From NCBI GenBank assembly GCA_017464425.1, contig JAFUDX010000002.1, positions 62,001-126,000 of the forward strand: a DNA stretch of 64,000 nucleotides, given 5' to 3'. This document shows, one piece after another, positions 1 to 8,552 of the stretch. The notes beneath the pieces were generated by a model. It saw only the letters and a list, made by a program, of their open reading frames with translations, searched no databases and was not told the DNA's origin. A program made the translations under genes and the position numbers. Positions within the stretch are counted from its first letter, which is position 1. Each line of letters opens with the position of its first letter. This DNA comes from Treponema sp. GTDB lineage: Bacteria > Spirochaetota > Spirochaetia > Treponematales > Treponemataceae.

Positions 1-1063
1 CGGGATTTTCGGTGATGATTTTCGCTTCTTTGAGCAAACTTTCGTGGCTTCGCGCTTGGATTCGCCGACCCTGATGAAAAGTAATCGCACAGAACGAACA
101 CGCGCCAAAACACCCTCGGCTGCTCACAAGCGAAAACTGAACCTCACTCAGCGCAGGGATTCCCGTTTTTCCGTTTTCGGCGGGAGTGTCGTACATCGGA
201 TGCCACTTTCGCGTAAAGGGAAGCTCGTAAATCGCGTCAAATTCTTCGGTGGTGAGCGGAAATGCCGCCGGCTCTTGCACGATAAATCGTGCGTCAACCG
301 GTTCGACGAGCGGGCGACCATTCACCGCGTCAGTGTTCTGCTCCTGCACGAGATAGCTTTCGGCGAACAATTTTTTGCTTTCGGGAGTGTTCTTTGAGAT
401 TTCGGCATAGGAAGGAAGCATAATGGCGTTTTCGGGAAATTCTTCCGCCTTGCTCGTGTACCAGACCGTTCCGCGCACTCCGCGAATGGCTTTTGCAGGG
501 ATTCCCTCGCGCAATTTCGCTGCGATTTCAAGAATCGAATGCTCGCCCATGCCGTACATGAGCAAATCCGCCTTTGAATCAAGAAGAATCGAACGGCGCA
601 CCGTGTTTGACCAGTAATCGTAGTGGCTCGTTCGCCGCAAACTCGCCTCAATTCCGCCAATCAGCACATTCACACCCTTGTACGCCTCGCGGATTTTTGA
701 AACATAAGTGATTAACGCCCTGTCTGGTCGATGCCCCGCCACACCGCCGTGCGCATACACATCTTCCGAGCGGGGCTTGTTGTTTGCCGTGTAATTTGAG
801 ACCATCGAATCCATCGCCCCCGCGCTCACCAAAAATCCGAGCTTCGGGCGACCAAATTTGCGGAATTCCTCGACATTCTTCCAGTCGGGCTGAGGCAAAA
901 TCGCGACCGTGTAGCCGTTCGCCTCCAAAAGCCGACCAAGCAACGCCGAAGCAAACGAAGCGTGATCAACATACGCGTCGCCAGAAACAAAAACGAAATC
1001 AACTTCGCTGATTCCTCGGTCGAGAAGGTCTTGTTGTGAAACAGGAAGGAAGCAATTTTTCAA
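1..1063 (-). CDS. YgiQ-family radical SAM protein (3' end outside window)
   Basis: The minus strand reads an uninterrupted frame from a TTG start at 1063 off the left edge. The N-terminus (KNCFLPVSQQDLLDRG, then VSGDAYVDH and AILPQPDW) is the signature opening of the YgiQ family. Further along come the B12-binding-like part (ADLLMYGMGEHSI) and then RGCFGACSFCA near position 60, the C-x3-C-x2-C cluster that binds the SAM-cleaving 4Fe-4S centre. The family is a large uncharacterised radical SAM group, and the substrate is unknown. TTG was chosen because an in-frame stop lies four codons upstream and the resulting start matches the family. It begins 25 nt after the Lrp-type gene on the same strand, so the two are probably co-transcribed. 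The C-terminal part lies beyond the window. Confidence 0.88.
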   Translation of the reverse strand, partial: MKNCFLPVSQQDLLDRGISEVDFVFVSGDAYVDHASFASALLGRLLEANGYTVAILPQPDWKNVEEFRKFGRPKLGFLVSAGAMDSMVSNYTANNKPRSEDVYAHGGVAGHRPDRALITYVSKIREAYKGVNVLIGGIEASLRRTSHYDYWSNTVRRSILLDSKADLLMYGMGEHSILEIAAKLREGIPAKAIRGVRGTVWYTSKAEEFPENAIMLPSYAEISKNTPESKKLFAESYLVQEQNTDAVNGRPLVEPVDARFIVQEPAAFPLTTEEFDAIYELPFTRKWHPMYDTPAENGKTGIPALSEVQFSLVSSRGCFGACSFCAITFHQGRRIQARSHESLLKEAKIITENP

Positions 1064-1088
1064 GATGATTGATTATCGTGGCAAACTC

Positions 1089-1583
1089 TTATGCCATTAC
1101 ACCTTCGCGGCGGTCGCTTTCGTCTTCTACATACAGAACATCGTTTTCTTTGTAGGTTTTGAGTAAAAAGTGTGTTTTGGTTGAGCGGACGCCTTCCAGA
1201 GTTGAAAGTTTTTGTGCGACAAAGAGTGCAACTTCTTTTAGATCATCGCCTTCGATTACGACTTTAAGATCGTAGCCGCCGCTCATCAGATAAAGCGATT
1301 TTACCTGCGGGAAGCGGTAGATTCGTTCGGCAAGCGCGTCAAAACCATGCTCTCGCTCTGGCTGGCACTGGATTTCGATTTCTGCGCGCACTTTGTCTTT
1401 TGTGTTCGTATCTTTTTCTGGATTTACAATGGCGGCATATTTTAAAATAATTCCTTCGTCTTCAAGGCTTTTTATGATAGCCTTTACTTCATCGGTAGAT
1501 TTTTTTGTCATTGCCGAAATATCTTCGACAGCAAGCCGTGCATTTTCACGCAACAAATCAAGAATTTCTTCTTTTCCGTCCAT
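1089..1583 (-). CDS. Lrp/AsnC-family transcriptional regulator
   Basis: This 164-residue protein has an N-terminal winged helix-turn-helix (about residues 1-50, EEILDLLRENARLAVEDISAMT) and a C-terminal RAM/AsnC effector domain (about 70-145, with the VKSLYLMSGGYDLKVVIEGDD strand-turn). The family are amino-acid-sensing dimeric DNA-binding regulators. Its length is normal. A GAGGAG Shine-Dalgarno lies 7-8 nt before the ATG, and a TATAAT-like box is at about 1613-1618 on the minus strand. The only co-directional partner is the YgiQ-type gene downstream, so its target and ligand cannot be read from context. Confidence 0.88.
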   Translation of the reverse strand: MDGKEEILDLLRENARLAVEDISAMTKKSTDEVKAIIKSLEDEGIILKYAAIVNPEKDTNTKDKVRAEIEIQCQPEREHGFDALAERIYRFPQVKSLYLMSGGYDLKVVIEGDDLKEVALFVAQKLSTLEGVRSTKTHFLLKTYKENDVLYVEDESDRREGVMA

Positions 1584-1640
1584 AGTATGCTCCTCTGAAT
1601 ATTCTAGAATATTATAGAAAATTTGAAAAGCGTATTTACT

Positions 1641-1668
1641 TTGTTACAATCAAATTTTGTGATATAAT
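1641..1668 (+). promoter_or_regulatory. Promoter of the M15 peptidase, extended -10, near-leaderless
   Basis: TTGTTA (1641-1646), a 16-nt spacer and TGaTATAAT (-10 at 1663-1668). Only 9 nt separate the -10 from the ATG at 1678, so the predicted transcript has 0-3 nt before the start codon and no room for a Shine-Dalgarno. Confidence 0.6.
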
Positions 1669-1677
1669 TTCGTGCTG

Positions 1678-2607
1678 ATGAAAAAATTTCTATCATTGCT
1701 TGTAGTATCCTGCATTTCGGTTTTTATTTTTCCTCAACCGATTCCTTCTAAAGTTCTTTCCTCTCATGCATTTTGTCCTGCTGAAATCAAAAAATTTATG
1801 TCGTTTTATCCAGATTTGGAGTATTCGGCCTTATTTGACATCGAAATGAATGACTGGAAAATCGAAGTGAGCGGAGACTTGTTTTTTGAACGCACTGCAA
1901 AACCGAAGTCTAAAAAATCCGCTGTTTTTTATTGGGCTGACGGGAAAATGCTGCCAAAATCAGAACTTGCGAATAAAGACAAGTATTGGATTCTTCAATA
2001 TACATACAATAATGTTCTAAAAGACCCCAAAACGCTTACATCGGACGAAATTGAACGGATAAAAGAATTCGGTTCGCCATCAAATCGGAAGAATACGGGC
2101 GGTACACCTATGTTTTTCTTTGATTTTTTATATTCCGCGCAATCCCGCGCAATCATCGAAGAACACATAATCAAAACGACTTTTTTGGGAAAACCGACGA
2201 AAATTCATGAACGAATTTACACGCCGCTCAAAAATGTGGAAAAAAAAATCCTTGCAAAAACGGGAATTCCTGAAGTCAAAGAATTCATCGATACTTTAAA
2301 ATCGGCTGATGCGTATTATTGGCGTGAAATAGCGGGCACTTCAAGAAAATCATTTCATTCGTATGGAATTGCAATTGATGTGCTTCCCAAAAAACTAGGT
2401 GGAAAGGCGATTTACTGGGGATGGGAAAAAGAGCGGTCGGGTGACAAATGGATGCTGGTGCCGCTTGAAAAAAGATGGACTCCAAGCGACACCGTAATAA
2501 AAATTTTTGAAAGCGAAGGCTTTATCTGGGGAGGGTACTGGATAATATTCGACAATATGCATTTTGAATATCATCCAGAACTTGTTAAAAACACTCCCGA
2601 TTCTTAA
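1678..2607 (+). CDS. M15-family D-alanyl-D-alanine carboxypeptidase-like secreted protein
   Basis: A 309-residue protein with an N-terminal hydrophobic signal sequence (MKKFLSLLVVSCISVFIF). The C-terminal third carries the zinc-peptidase motifs of the M15/VanY group: SFHSYGIAID (H-x6-D) near residue 225 and MHFEYH near the end. The family cleaves peptidoglycan stem peptides in the periplasm. About 180 residues before the catalytic domain have no motif I recognise. ATG 1678 is preferred over GTG 1672 because the signal peptide starts there; both lie within a few nt of the predicted transcription start. It is a single gene, convergent with the gene at 2610. Confidence 0.8.
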   Translation: MKKFLSLLVVSCISVFIFPQPIPSKVLSSHAFCPAEIKKFMSFYPDLEYSALFDIEMNDWKIEVSGDLFFERTAKPKSKKSAVFYWADGKMLPKSELANKDKYWILQYTYNNVLKDPKTLTSDEIERIKEFGSPSNRKNTGGTPMFFFDFLYSAQSRAIIEEHIIKTTFLGKPTKIHERIYTPLKNVEKKILAKTGIPEVKEFIDTLKSADAYYWREIAGTSRKSFHSYGIAIDVLPKKLGGKAIYWGWEKERSGDKWMLVPLEKRWTPSDTVIKIFESEGFIWGGYWIIFDNMHFEYHPELVKNTPDS

Positions 2608-2609
2608 TA

Positions 2610-3341
2610 CTACTGAATATTGTTTACGGTGATTACCAAATCACTCTTTTCAATGTTTGCAGTGTATTTGAAGTCTTTTTCTTCGCGAGAAATGATTTTG
2701 ATGTATTTGAAAAGGTTGTATTTCTGACCTTTTGCAGTTGTTGTGAAGCTCTGGGTAGATTTTGGTCCTTTAAGGATTGCGATTGTGCCAGATTTGTTCT
2801 CTTCGGCTTCGTCATTGTAAACGAGAACTCGGAAAGAAGCTGCAGAGCGCAAACTTTCGCCACCCTTGATTTTGAGGCTTCCTGTGAAGTTCGGCAAGTC
2901 TTCAAGAGAGAAAACTTTGTTGTGTGACTCATCGATTTCTTTGTCATCATAGAACCAGATGTGCAAGTCATTCTTGTCTTTTGCAACGCTGTATCGGAAC
3001 GGATTGTCAGCAGTTGGTTTGACTGCGACATATTTGAAGTTTTCCAGTTTGATGAGCTTTTTGTTGATAGATTTTACGCTTGTTTCATCTCCCAAATCTT
3101 TGAGATGACCTTTACCGAACATTGTCCATGTCTTCATTTCGCCGTCATAAACGAAAATGGTGACATCAAAATTTGCAGCCACGCCAGAAACATTTGTAAG
3201 CACAACATCGTTTTTCATGGTTCCTGAAAGAGTGGTTGTGTCGATGACATATGCAGATTCGTCAGTAAATGCTGGGACTTCTGCAAAGAGACTACCTGCA
3301 AGTGCGAGACCTGCGACCAAAAGTGAAATAATTTTTTTCAT
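2610..3341 (-). CDS. Secreted hypothetical protein
   Basis: 243 residues with a clean signal peptide (MKKIISLLVAGLALAGSLFAE, cleavage after SLFA) and a good Shine-Dalgarno (aaggag, 8 nt before the ATG). The mature part is beta-rich and polar with no motif that I recognise. The repeated pattern of short strands (VLTNVSGVAANFDVTIFVYDG and later ASFRVLVYNDEAEE) suggests two similar beta-sandwich halves; this is an impression only. Probably a periplasmic or surface protein typical of treponemes. It lies between the M15 peptidase and the ketoacyl synthase without an obvious functional link. Confidence 0.7.
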   Translation of the reverse strand: MKKIISLLVAGLALAGSLFAEVPAFTDESAYVIDTTTLSGTMKNDVVLTNVSGVAANFDVTIFVYDGEMKTWTMFGKGHLKDLGDETSVKSINKKLIKLENFKYVAVKPTADNPFRYSVAKDKNDLHIWFYDDKEIDESHNKVFSLEDLPNFTGSLKIKGGESLRSAASFRVLVYNDEAEENKSGTIAILKGPKSTQSFTTTAKGQKYNLFKYIKIISREEKDFKYTANIEKSDLVITVNNIQ

Positions 3342-3367
3342 GTTTTACTCCTTATATGAAAAAAATG

Positions 3368-3396
3368 TGTCATTCCGAATTTACTTCGGAATCTTA
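3368..3396. repeat. Short intergenic palindrome (ATTCCGAA / TTCGGAAT)
   Basis: Arms 3372-3379 and 3385-3392 around TTTAC, preceded by GTC. It resembles the widely scattered GTCATTCCGAA-type palindromes seen between genes in many bacterial phyla. It overlaps the stop region of the ketoacyl synthase. Confidence 0.5.
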
Positions 3397-4626
3397 TATT
3401 TTCTTGAAAATCAAGCTTGTATTGACTCCGCCAAAGGCAAAGTTGTTATTCATGACATATTCTGTCTGAATTTCGCGGCCATCACCAGTGATGTAGTCGA
3501 GCGGGGCACATTCAGGGTCGAGATTCACGAGGTTTAAATTTGGCAAAAACCAGCCTTCGTTCATCATGTTGATGGTAAGCCAAGATTCGATTGCGCCGCA
3601 AGCCCCTAATGTGTGGCCGATGTAATTTTTGACCGTTGAAACGGGAACGGCTCGCTTAAAGACATCGTAGGTTGCCGCTGTCTCGGTAATGTCGCCTGCT
3701 GTGGTACCCGTGCCATGCGTGTTGATGTAGCCGATTTTGTCTGGCGAAAGTTCCGCATCGTCAAGCGCGAGCTGCAAGGCATGTGCGATAGTGGGGCGGT
3801 TGGGCGATGTGATATGCGTGCCGTCAGTGGTTGTGCCGAAGCCGATGATTTCTGCGTAGATTTTAGCTCCGCGTGCTTTTGCGTGCTCGTATTCTTCGAG
3901 AATCAATGTGCCGGCTCCTTCTCCCAAAACCAAGCCGTCGCGGGCGCGGTCATATGCGCTTGGCGTGAGTTCAGGCGTGCTGTTTTTGGTAGAAGTTGAA
4001 AAGAGCGTGTCGAATGTGGCCGTGTCCATCGTGCAGAATTCTTCGGCACCACCGGCAATCATAATGTCCTGCTTACCAGCCTGAATGGTTTCGTATGCGT
4101 AGCCGATTGACTGGCTTCCTGATGTGCATGCCGTGTTTGTGGTGATGATTCTGCCCGTAAGGTGATAGTAGACTTCGAGATTGCACGCGCAGGTCTGAGG
4201 CATTGCTTTGATGTATGTGGTTGTGCTGACTTTGCTTGTGTCATTCGTAACGAGCATGGCATACATTTCCATGAGCGGATCGACGCTTCCGATTGAAGAG
4301 CCGTACGCAATGCCACAGCGTCCCTGAGTGATTTCTTCGCTGCCAAGCAAGCCTGCATCTTCGAGTGCGGCATCAGTGGCGACGAGAGCCATTTGAGACA
4401 CTCTGCCCATGCCACGCAATACCTTTCGAGAATATTTGTTTTTGTCGATTTCAAAATCAACGGGGCAGCAAAGACGAGTGTTCATGAGCGGATACTTTTG
4501 ATCCCACTCGTGCATATATTTTACGAAATTCTTTTTTGCTTTGAGATTTTTGAGAACTGTTGGCCAATCACTTCCAAGTGCACTGACGATACCGCCGCCA
4601 GTGATTACAACTCTTCTTTTTTGCAT
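3394..4626 (-). CDS. Beta-ketoacyl-ACP synthase (KAS I/II, FabF-like)
   Basis: 410 residues, the normal length for a condensing enzyme that extends acyl-ACP with malonyl-ACP. The Cys-His-His triad is visible: NTACTSG (Cys167), NTHGTGT, and KNYIGHTLGACG, plus GGVNTSLIF at the C-terminus. The active-site context ACTSGSQSIGYAYE is closer to the subgroup found in aryl-polyene clusters than to housekeeping FabF, but this is recalled similarity only. No other fatty-acid gene is adjacent, so it is a stand-alone synthase. A Shine-Dalgarno AGGAAA precedes the ATG. Confidence 0.85.
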   Translation of the reverse strand: MQKRRVVITGGGIVSALGSDWPTVLKNLKAKKNFVKYMHEWDQKYPLMNTRLCCPVDFEIDKNKYSRKVLRGMGRVSQMALVATDAALEDAGLLGSEEITQGRCGIAYGSSIGSVDPLMEMYAMLVTNDTSKVSTTTYIKAMPQTCACNLEVYYHLTGRIITTNTACTSGSQSIGYAYETIQAGKQDIMIAGGAEEFCTMDTATFDTLFSTSTKNSTPELTPSAYDRARDGLVLGEGAGTLILEEYEHAKARGAKIYAEIIGFGTTTDGTHITSPNRPTIAHALQLALDDAELSPDKIGYINTHGTGTTAGDITETAATYDVFKRAVPVSTVKNYIGHTLGACGAIESWLTINMMNEGWFLPNLNLVNLDPECAPLDYITGDGREIQTEYVMNNNFAFGGVNTSLIFKKI

Positions 4627-4763
4627 TGCATTTTCCTAAAACAATGTATCAATAAGTATAAGACTATTTTAGACTTTTTTGCGTATCTCTTCAATATAAT
4701 CCATAAAACTTATTTTTCAAGGTGTTTATCGAAAGAAAATATCTTGCTAAAATAATCTCGTCT

Positions 4764-5402
4764 ATGCAAAATCTTCTTTCAAAATCAGAAATTATAGAGG
4801 TTTTTTTACGATTCCGTGCGCAGAATGAAAATCCCAAGTCTGAGTTGCACTGGTCGTCTCCGTTTACGCTTTTGGTGGCGGTGGTACTGAGTGCGCAGGC
4901 AACCGATAAAAGCGTGAATCTTGCGACAAATGAATTATACAAAGTGGCGGATACACCAGAAAAGATTCTTGCGCTTGGTGAAGAAGGGCTCATTCCGTAT
5001 ATCAAATCAATTGGATTGTACAAATCAAAGGCAAAGCATGTCATCGGCTTGTGCGAAAAGCTGATTTCAGATTTTTGTGGCGAAGTTCCGCGTACCCGCG
5101 AAGAATTGATGAGCCTTCCTGGAGTGGGACGAAAAACAGCAAATGTGGTGCTGAATGTAGTATGGGGCGATCATACCATGCCGGTGGACACGCATTTGCT
5201 CAGAATTTGCCCGAAAATCGGCTTGGCAGAAGGCAGCACGCCCGAAACGGTAGAACAGTCGCTTTTAGAACGCGTGCCCGATGAATTTATGGAGCATGCG
5301 CATCACTGGCTCATTCTGCACGGTCGGTATGTGTGCACGGCGCGAAATCCAAATTGCGAAAAATGTCTCATAAATGATTTGTGCAAGCATAATAAAATGT
5401 GA
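4764..5402 (+). CDS. nth: Endonuclease III (DNA glycosylase/AP lyase)
   Basis: 212 residues, matching E. coli Nth in length. It excises oxidised pyrimidines and nicks the abasic site. The helix-hairpin-helix LPGVGRKTA carries catalytic Lys124, VDTH carries Asp142, and the C-terminal 4Fe-4S cluster has Cys191-x6-Cys198-x2-Cys201-x5-Cys207. ATG 4764 was chosen because the protein then begins like family members (MQNLLSKSEIIEVF); a GTG 42 nt upstream would add an atypical tail. An extended -10 (TGcTAAAAT, 4745-4753) ends only 10 nt before the ATG and no Shine-Dalgarno is visible, so the mRNA may be leaderless. Confidence 0.93.
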   Translation: MQNLLSKSEIIEVFLRFRAQNENPKSELHWSSPFTLLVAVVLSAQATDKSVNLATNELYKVADTPEKILALGEEGLIPYIKSIGLYKSKAKHVIGLCEKLISDFCGEVPRTREELMSLPGVGRKTANVVLNVVWGDHTMPVDTHLLRICPKIGLAEGSTPETVEQSLLERVPDEFMEHAHHWLILHGRYVCTARNPNCEKCLINDLCKHNKM

Positions 5403-5429
5403 TAAAATAGAATAATAAGGAGTATTTTT

Positions 5430-6344
5430 ATGCCAACTACAAATATTACCGAAGGGGCAATGAATGTCGCCAACGAAACTGTCAATCAAATGCAGAACTT
5501 TTTCCATGTGAACGAAATCGTCAACTATGTGAAAGAGCCTGAGCATGTCGTCAAATTCGCTACAGGGCTTATCGCGATTTTAATTTTCTGGCTCGTGTAC
5601 CGCTTAATCCGCATGATTATCAAAAAGGGCGCGTCTAAAAAACTGGAGCCGCAGGCAGTCAAATCTGTCACAAAAGTGGTCGCCTATATTTTCTATGTGC
5701 TGATTGTCATGTATGTTTTAGGCTTGTTCGGAATCAATTTGAGCGCAATTTGGGGTGCTATGGGTATCGCCGGAGTTGCAATCGGCTTCGCTGCTCAGAC
5801 AACGATAAGCAACCTTATTTCAGGCGTGTTCATCGTTACCGAAAAAACAATGAAAATCGGTGATTTTATCGAAGTTGACGGCGTTTCTGGTACCGTTGAT
5901 AAGGTCGGACTTCTTTCTATTAAAATCCACACTGTTGACAACCAGCTTATCCGAATCCCAAGCTCTGCAATCATCAACACCAAGCTCAAAAACTATTCAA
6001 CATTCGATTACCGTCGTTATGCATTTGAAGTGAGCGTTGATTATGCCACAGATTTGGACAAGGCTGTCGAAGTGCTCAACTCTGTTCCTGCACGGTGCAA
6101 ACTTGCCATTACAGACAATCCCGACTATGCTTCAAAAGTGCTTGTCACAGGCTGCGAAGATTCTGGAATCGGCATGATGCTTATCGTATGGACTGAGCGA
6201 CCGAATTTCTTTGACTTAAAGACCGAAGTGTGCATTCAGACGGTAAAAGCATTCAACGAGGCGGGAATCAACATTCCGTACAACCGCGTGGATGTGTCAG
6301 TTCTTACCGACAAAACAATTCCGTCACTTTCTTTTAAAAGCTAA
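5430..6344 (+). CDS. mscS: Small-conductance mechanosensitive channel, MscS family
   Basis: 304 residues. After a polar N-terminal segment come transmembrane helices (about residues 45-65 and 85-110), then the pore-lining TM3 with small-residue packing (GAMGIAGVAIGFAAQTTISNL), followed by the beta domain (KIGDFIEVDGVSGTVDKVGL) and the C-terminal alpha/beta vestibule. The family opens under membrane tension to release solutes on hypo-osmotic shock. AAGGAG lies 8-9 nt before the ATG. It follows nth by 27 nt on the same strand and could be read from it. Confidence 0.92.
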   Translation: MPTTNITEGAMNVANETVNQMQNFFHVNEIVNYVKEPEHVVKFATGLIAILIFWLVYRLIRMIIKKGASKKLEPQAVKSVTKVVAYIFYVLIVMYVLGLFGINLSAIWGAMGIAGVAIGFAAQTTISNLISGVFIVTEKTMKIGDFIEVDGVSGTVDKVGLLSIKIHTVDNQLIRIPSSAIINTKLKNYSTFDYRRYAFEVSVDYATDLDKAVEVLNSVPARCKLAITDNPDYASKVLVTGCEDSGIGMMLIVWTERPNFFDLKTEVCIQTVKAFNEAGINIPYNRVDVSVLTDKTIPSLSFKS

Positions 6345-6420
6345 CGATTAAACAAAAATAACTGGCAGGGGTGATTTTTCTCCCGTGCCAGTACGAAACA
6401 CAAAGGAATAAAGCAATAGC

Positions 6421-7320
6421 ATGAAATTATCTGCCCCCGTTTTTTTTGCTGTCAGTGCGCTCTGTCTTTTCTCTGTCTCGTGTTCAAAAAATAATGCGGA
6501 ACTTACAGAAATCGAAGAAGTGCAGCCTGTGGAGACTTTCATTGACGGAAAAATTCTGAGCAAGACGGCTTCGCTGTGTCTTTTAGGCCGCGATTCTGCC
6601 ATGCATTCCCTCATAAAACTTTCTGCTGGCGACAATATTTCTGTGCTTGAAGTTGATGGCGTGATTGATACACTGTTTATTCCTGATGAAGTTGAATTAA
6701 CTAACGATAGTAAGTCAGATGATTTACCAGACGCTTCTGAGCAAGAAGTAACAGGCACCGAATATGTTCATGTCGTTCATGATAATCTTGATTTTTGGCT
6801 TGAAAAATCAGTGTTTGCCTTGAACTGTGAAGATGCGGTTGCTATTGAACGAACTTTTTTGTATTCAGACGCAAGTTTGTCCCAAAAACTCACTTCTCCG
6901 CAAAATCCGTTGAAATTTGCTGCTCGTATTGCAAAATCAAAGGAAGAAATTGCTTCGGATGCTTCTGATTCAGAATCATCAAAATCAGTAAAAATTTTCT
7001 ATTATGATACCGCTGCAAAATCTGTTCAGGAAGCGTTTGTTTCTTCTGATTCGATAAGCACTCGGATTGATGACATCGTAGTGAGCCAGGTTGCGGAAGC
7101 ACTCAAAACAACGACACGGGCCGTTCCCCGAAACGAACTTTTTGCCAAAGCCGCAAAATACAAACCGTGCGCAAAAGTGCTCGCTGTTTTGAACGCGCAA
7201 AAAGAAGAAAAGAAAACCTACAATTATCAAGAAGTCCTAAAATCGATGCAGCGCATGTCTTTCGGGGTGAATGTAGACGAGCTTATGACCGTCGACCAAT
7301 CAAAAGATCCGTTTAAATGA
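6421..7320 (+). CDS. Lipoprotein of unknown function
   Basis: 299 residues beginning with a lipoprotein signal (MKLSAPVFFAVSALCLFSVSC; lipobox FSVSC, Cys21). The mature protein is acidic and polar, with a section reading KILSKTASLCLLGRDSAMHSLIKLSAGDNISVLEVDG that resembles a small beta-barrel (SH3-like) domain; this is an impression. A Ser/Asp-rich linker (about residues 180-190) separates it from a helical C-terminus. AAGGAATAAAG serves as a weak Shine-Dalgarno. It is 76 nt downstream of mscS. Function unknown. Confidence 0.7.
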   Translation: MKLSAPVFFAVSALCLFSVSCSKNNAELTEIEEVQPVETFIDGKILSKTASLCLLGRDSAMHSLIKLSAGDNISVLEVDGVIDTLFIPDEVELTNDSKSDDLPDASEQEVTGTEYVHVVHDNLDFWLEKSVFALNCEDAVAIERTFLYSDASLSQKLTSPQNPLKFAARIAKSKEEIASDASDSESSKSVKIFYYDTAAKSVQEAFVSSDSISTRIDDIVVSQVAEALKTTTRAVPRNELFAKAAKYKPCAKVLAVLNAQKEEKKTYNYQEVLKSMQRMSFGVNVDELMTVDQSKDPFK

Positions 7321-7324
7321 AAAG

Positions 7325-7373
7325 ATGCGGAAGTGGCAGAAGATAGGATACCGAGCCGCCACCGCCCGCATCG
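7325..7373. other. Hairpin between convergent genes
   Basis: GATGCGG (7325-7331) pairs with CCGCATC (7367-7373), and the inner GTGGC pairs with GCCAC. There is no T-run on either side, so it is not a canonical intrinsic terminator. It sits between the lipoprotein gene and DAHP synthase, which converge. Confidence 0.4.
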
Positions 7374-7384
7374 CACAGTCAGAA

Positions 7385-8419
7385 TTACACCGTTCTTCCT
7401 TCTACCGCCGCGTATTTTGAAAGCACTTTCATTAAATCATCAAACTGCGTGGGTGTCAAAGACTGTTCGCCGTCACAGAGGGCTTTTTCGGGATTGTTGT
7501 GAACCTCGATGATGAGTCCGTCCGCGCCAACGGCGACCGCCGCTTTTGCCAAAGTGGGAACCATCCAGCGGATTCCGCATGCGTGGCTTGGGTCGATGAT
7601 GATGGGAAGGTGCGTTTCTTTCTTCAAGTACGGCACGATACTTAAATCCAAGCAATTTCTCGTGTAATTGTCGAATGTGCGGATTCCGCGCTCGCAGAGA
7701 ATCACATTTTCGTTTCCGCTCGCCATGATGTATTCCGCGCTCATTAAGAATTCCTTGACGGTCGCGCTAAGCCCGCGCTTTAAAAGAATCGGATTTTTGA
7801 GCTTTCCGACTTCTTTGAGCAAATCGAAGTTCTGCATGTTTCTAGCTCCAATCTGAATGATGTCCACATCCTCAAAAAGCGGAATCTGGTTGATTGCCAT
7901 AAGCTCGGTGACAATCGGAAGTCCCGTTTCTTTTCGGGCGATTTTGAGCAATTCCAAACCTTCCGCGCCCAAACCCTGGAACGAGTAGGGAGAAGTGCGT
8001 GGCTTGAACGCTCCGCCACGCAAAAATCTCGCCCCGCTCGCTTTGACCGCTTTTGCCACTTCTACGACTTGCTCTTCGGTCTCCACGGAACAAGGCCCTG
8101 CCATAATCGCGCAGGTTTTCCCGTCACCTATGTCAGCACCCAACTTGGAATCAGCCTTTGAAACGACCGAAACCACTGTGTCCTCTGGGTGGAAGCTTCG
8201 GCTCGCCTGTTTGTATGGGGCTTTTACGCGCTGTGCACTCTCAACGATTTCATTCGCCAACAGCTCTTCGGGTGTGATTCGGCTCGTGTCGCCAATAAGA
8301 CCAAGAATCGTGACATCCGCGCCTTTTGACTCGTGAATGTCCAAGCCCCGTGCTTTCAACCCTGATTTGAGTTCCGCAACTTTTTGTGCGTCCGCACCAT
8401 TTTTCAATACAACAATCAT
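7385..8419 (-). CDS. aroF: 3-deoxy-7-phosphoheptulonate (DAHP) synthase, class I-beta
   Basis: 344 residues. It condenses phosphoenolpyruvate and erythrose 4-phosphate, the first step of the shikimate pathway. An N-terminal ferredoxin-like regulatory domain (about 1-70) precedes the TIM barrel, as in Thermotoga-type enzymes. Diagnostic strings are MAGPCSVE (metal Cys), RGGAFKPRTSPYSFQG (phosphate binding), IIDPSHACG and EVHNNPEKALCDGEQSL. ATG 8419 has GAGGAG at ideal distance; a GTG 36 nt upstream is in frame but lies in a repeat element. Upstream lie an intrinsic terminator and a Tyr/Phe-rich leader peptide, so attenuation is likely. This is the key finding of the first 10 kb. Confidence 0.93.
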   Translation of the reverse strand: MIVVLKNGADAQKVAELKSGLKARGLDIHESKGADVTILGLIGDTSRITPEELLANEIVESAQRVKAPYKQASRSFHPEDTVVSVVSKADSKLGADIGDGKTCAIMAGPCSVETEEQVVEVAKAVKASGARFLRGGAFKPRTSPYSFQGLGAEGLELLKIARKETGLPIVTELMAINQIPLFEDVDIIQIGARNMQNFDLLKEVGKLKNPILLKRGLSATVKEFLMSAEYIMASGNENVILCERGIRTFDNYTRNCLDLSIVPYLKKETHLPIIIDPSHACGIRWMVPTLAKAAVAVGADGLIIEVHNNPEKALCDGEQSLTPTQFDDLMKVLSKYAAVEGRTV

Positions 8420-8431
8420 TTTTTTCTCCTC

Positions 8432-8474
8432 GGTGGTAGAGCTTGTCGAAACCACGCGTCATTTCGACTCACTT
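8432..8474. repeat. Intergenic palindromic repeat, copy A (GGTGGT...AAACCAC)
   Basis: GGTGGTAGAGCTTGTCGAA followed by ACCAC, then TCAATGACCA 25 nt later. The same order of blocks recurs inside pepF at 15738-15826. It lies between the aroF start and the leader terminator. Confidence 0.6.
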
Positions 8475-8494
8475 CAATGACCACATTTCAGGCA

Positions 8495-8526
8495 TAAAAA
8501 AAAGGACTTCCGATTTGGAAGTCCTT
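8495..8526 (-). terminator. Intrinsic terminator in the aroF leader (attenuator, segments 3:4)
   Basis: On the minus strand AAGGACTTCC (8517-8526) pairs perfectly with GGAAGTCCTT (8502-8511) around a 5-nt loop and is followed by eight T. It lies 76 nt upstream of the aroF ATG, downstream of the leader peptide, and in the aroF direction. It would therefore stop transcription before aroF unless disrupted. Confidence 0.88.
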
Positions 8527-8552
8527 GCTAAATGCCAATTGATTTCGCAACT

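Noticed and set aside
6356..6395. Hairpin ACTGGCA...TGCCAGT after mscS as a terminator
   Set aside because: No T tract on the plus strand; at best a weak structure between two co-directional genes.
7668..8336. Plus-strand ORFs opposite DAHP synthase
   Set aside because: Antisense to an unmistakable enzyme; low-complexity composition.
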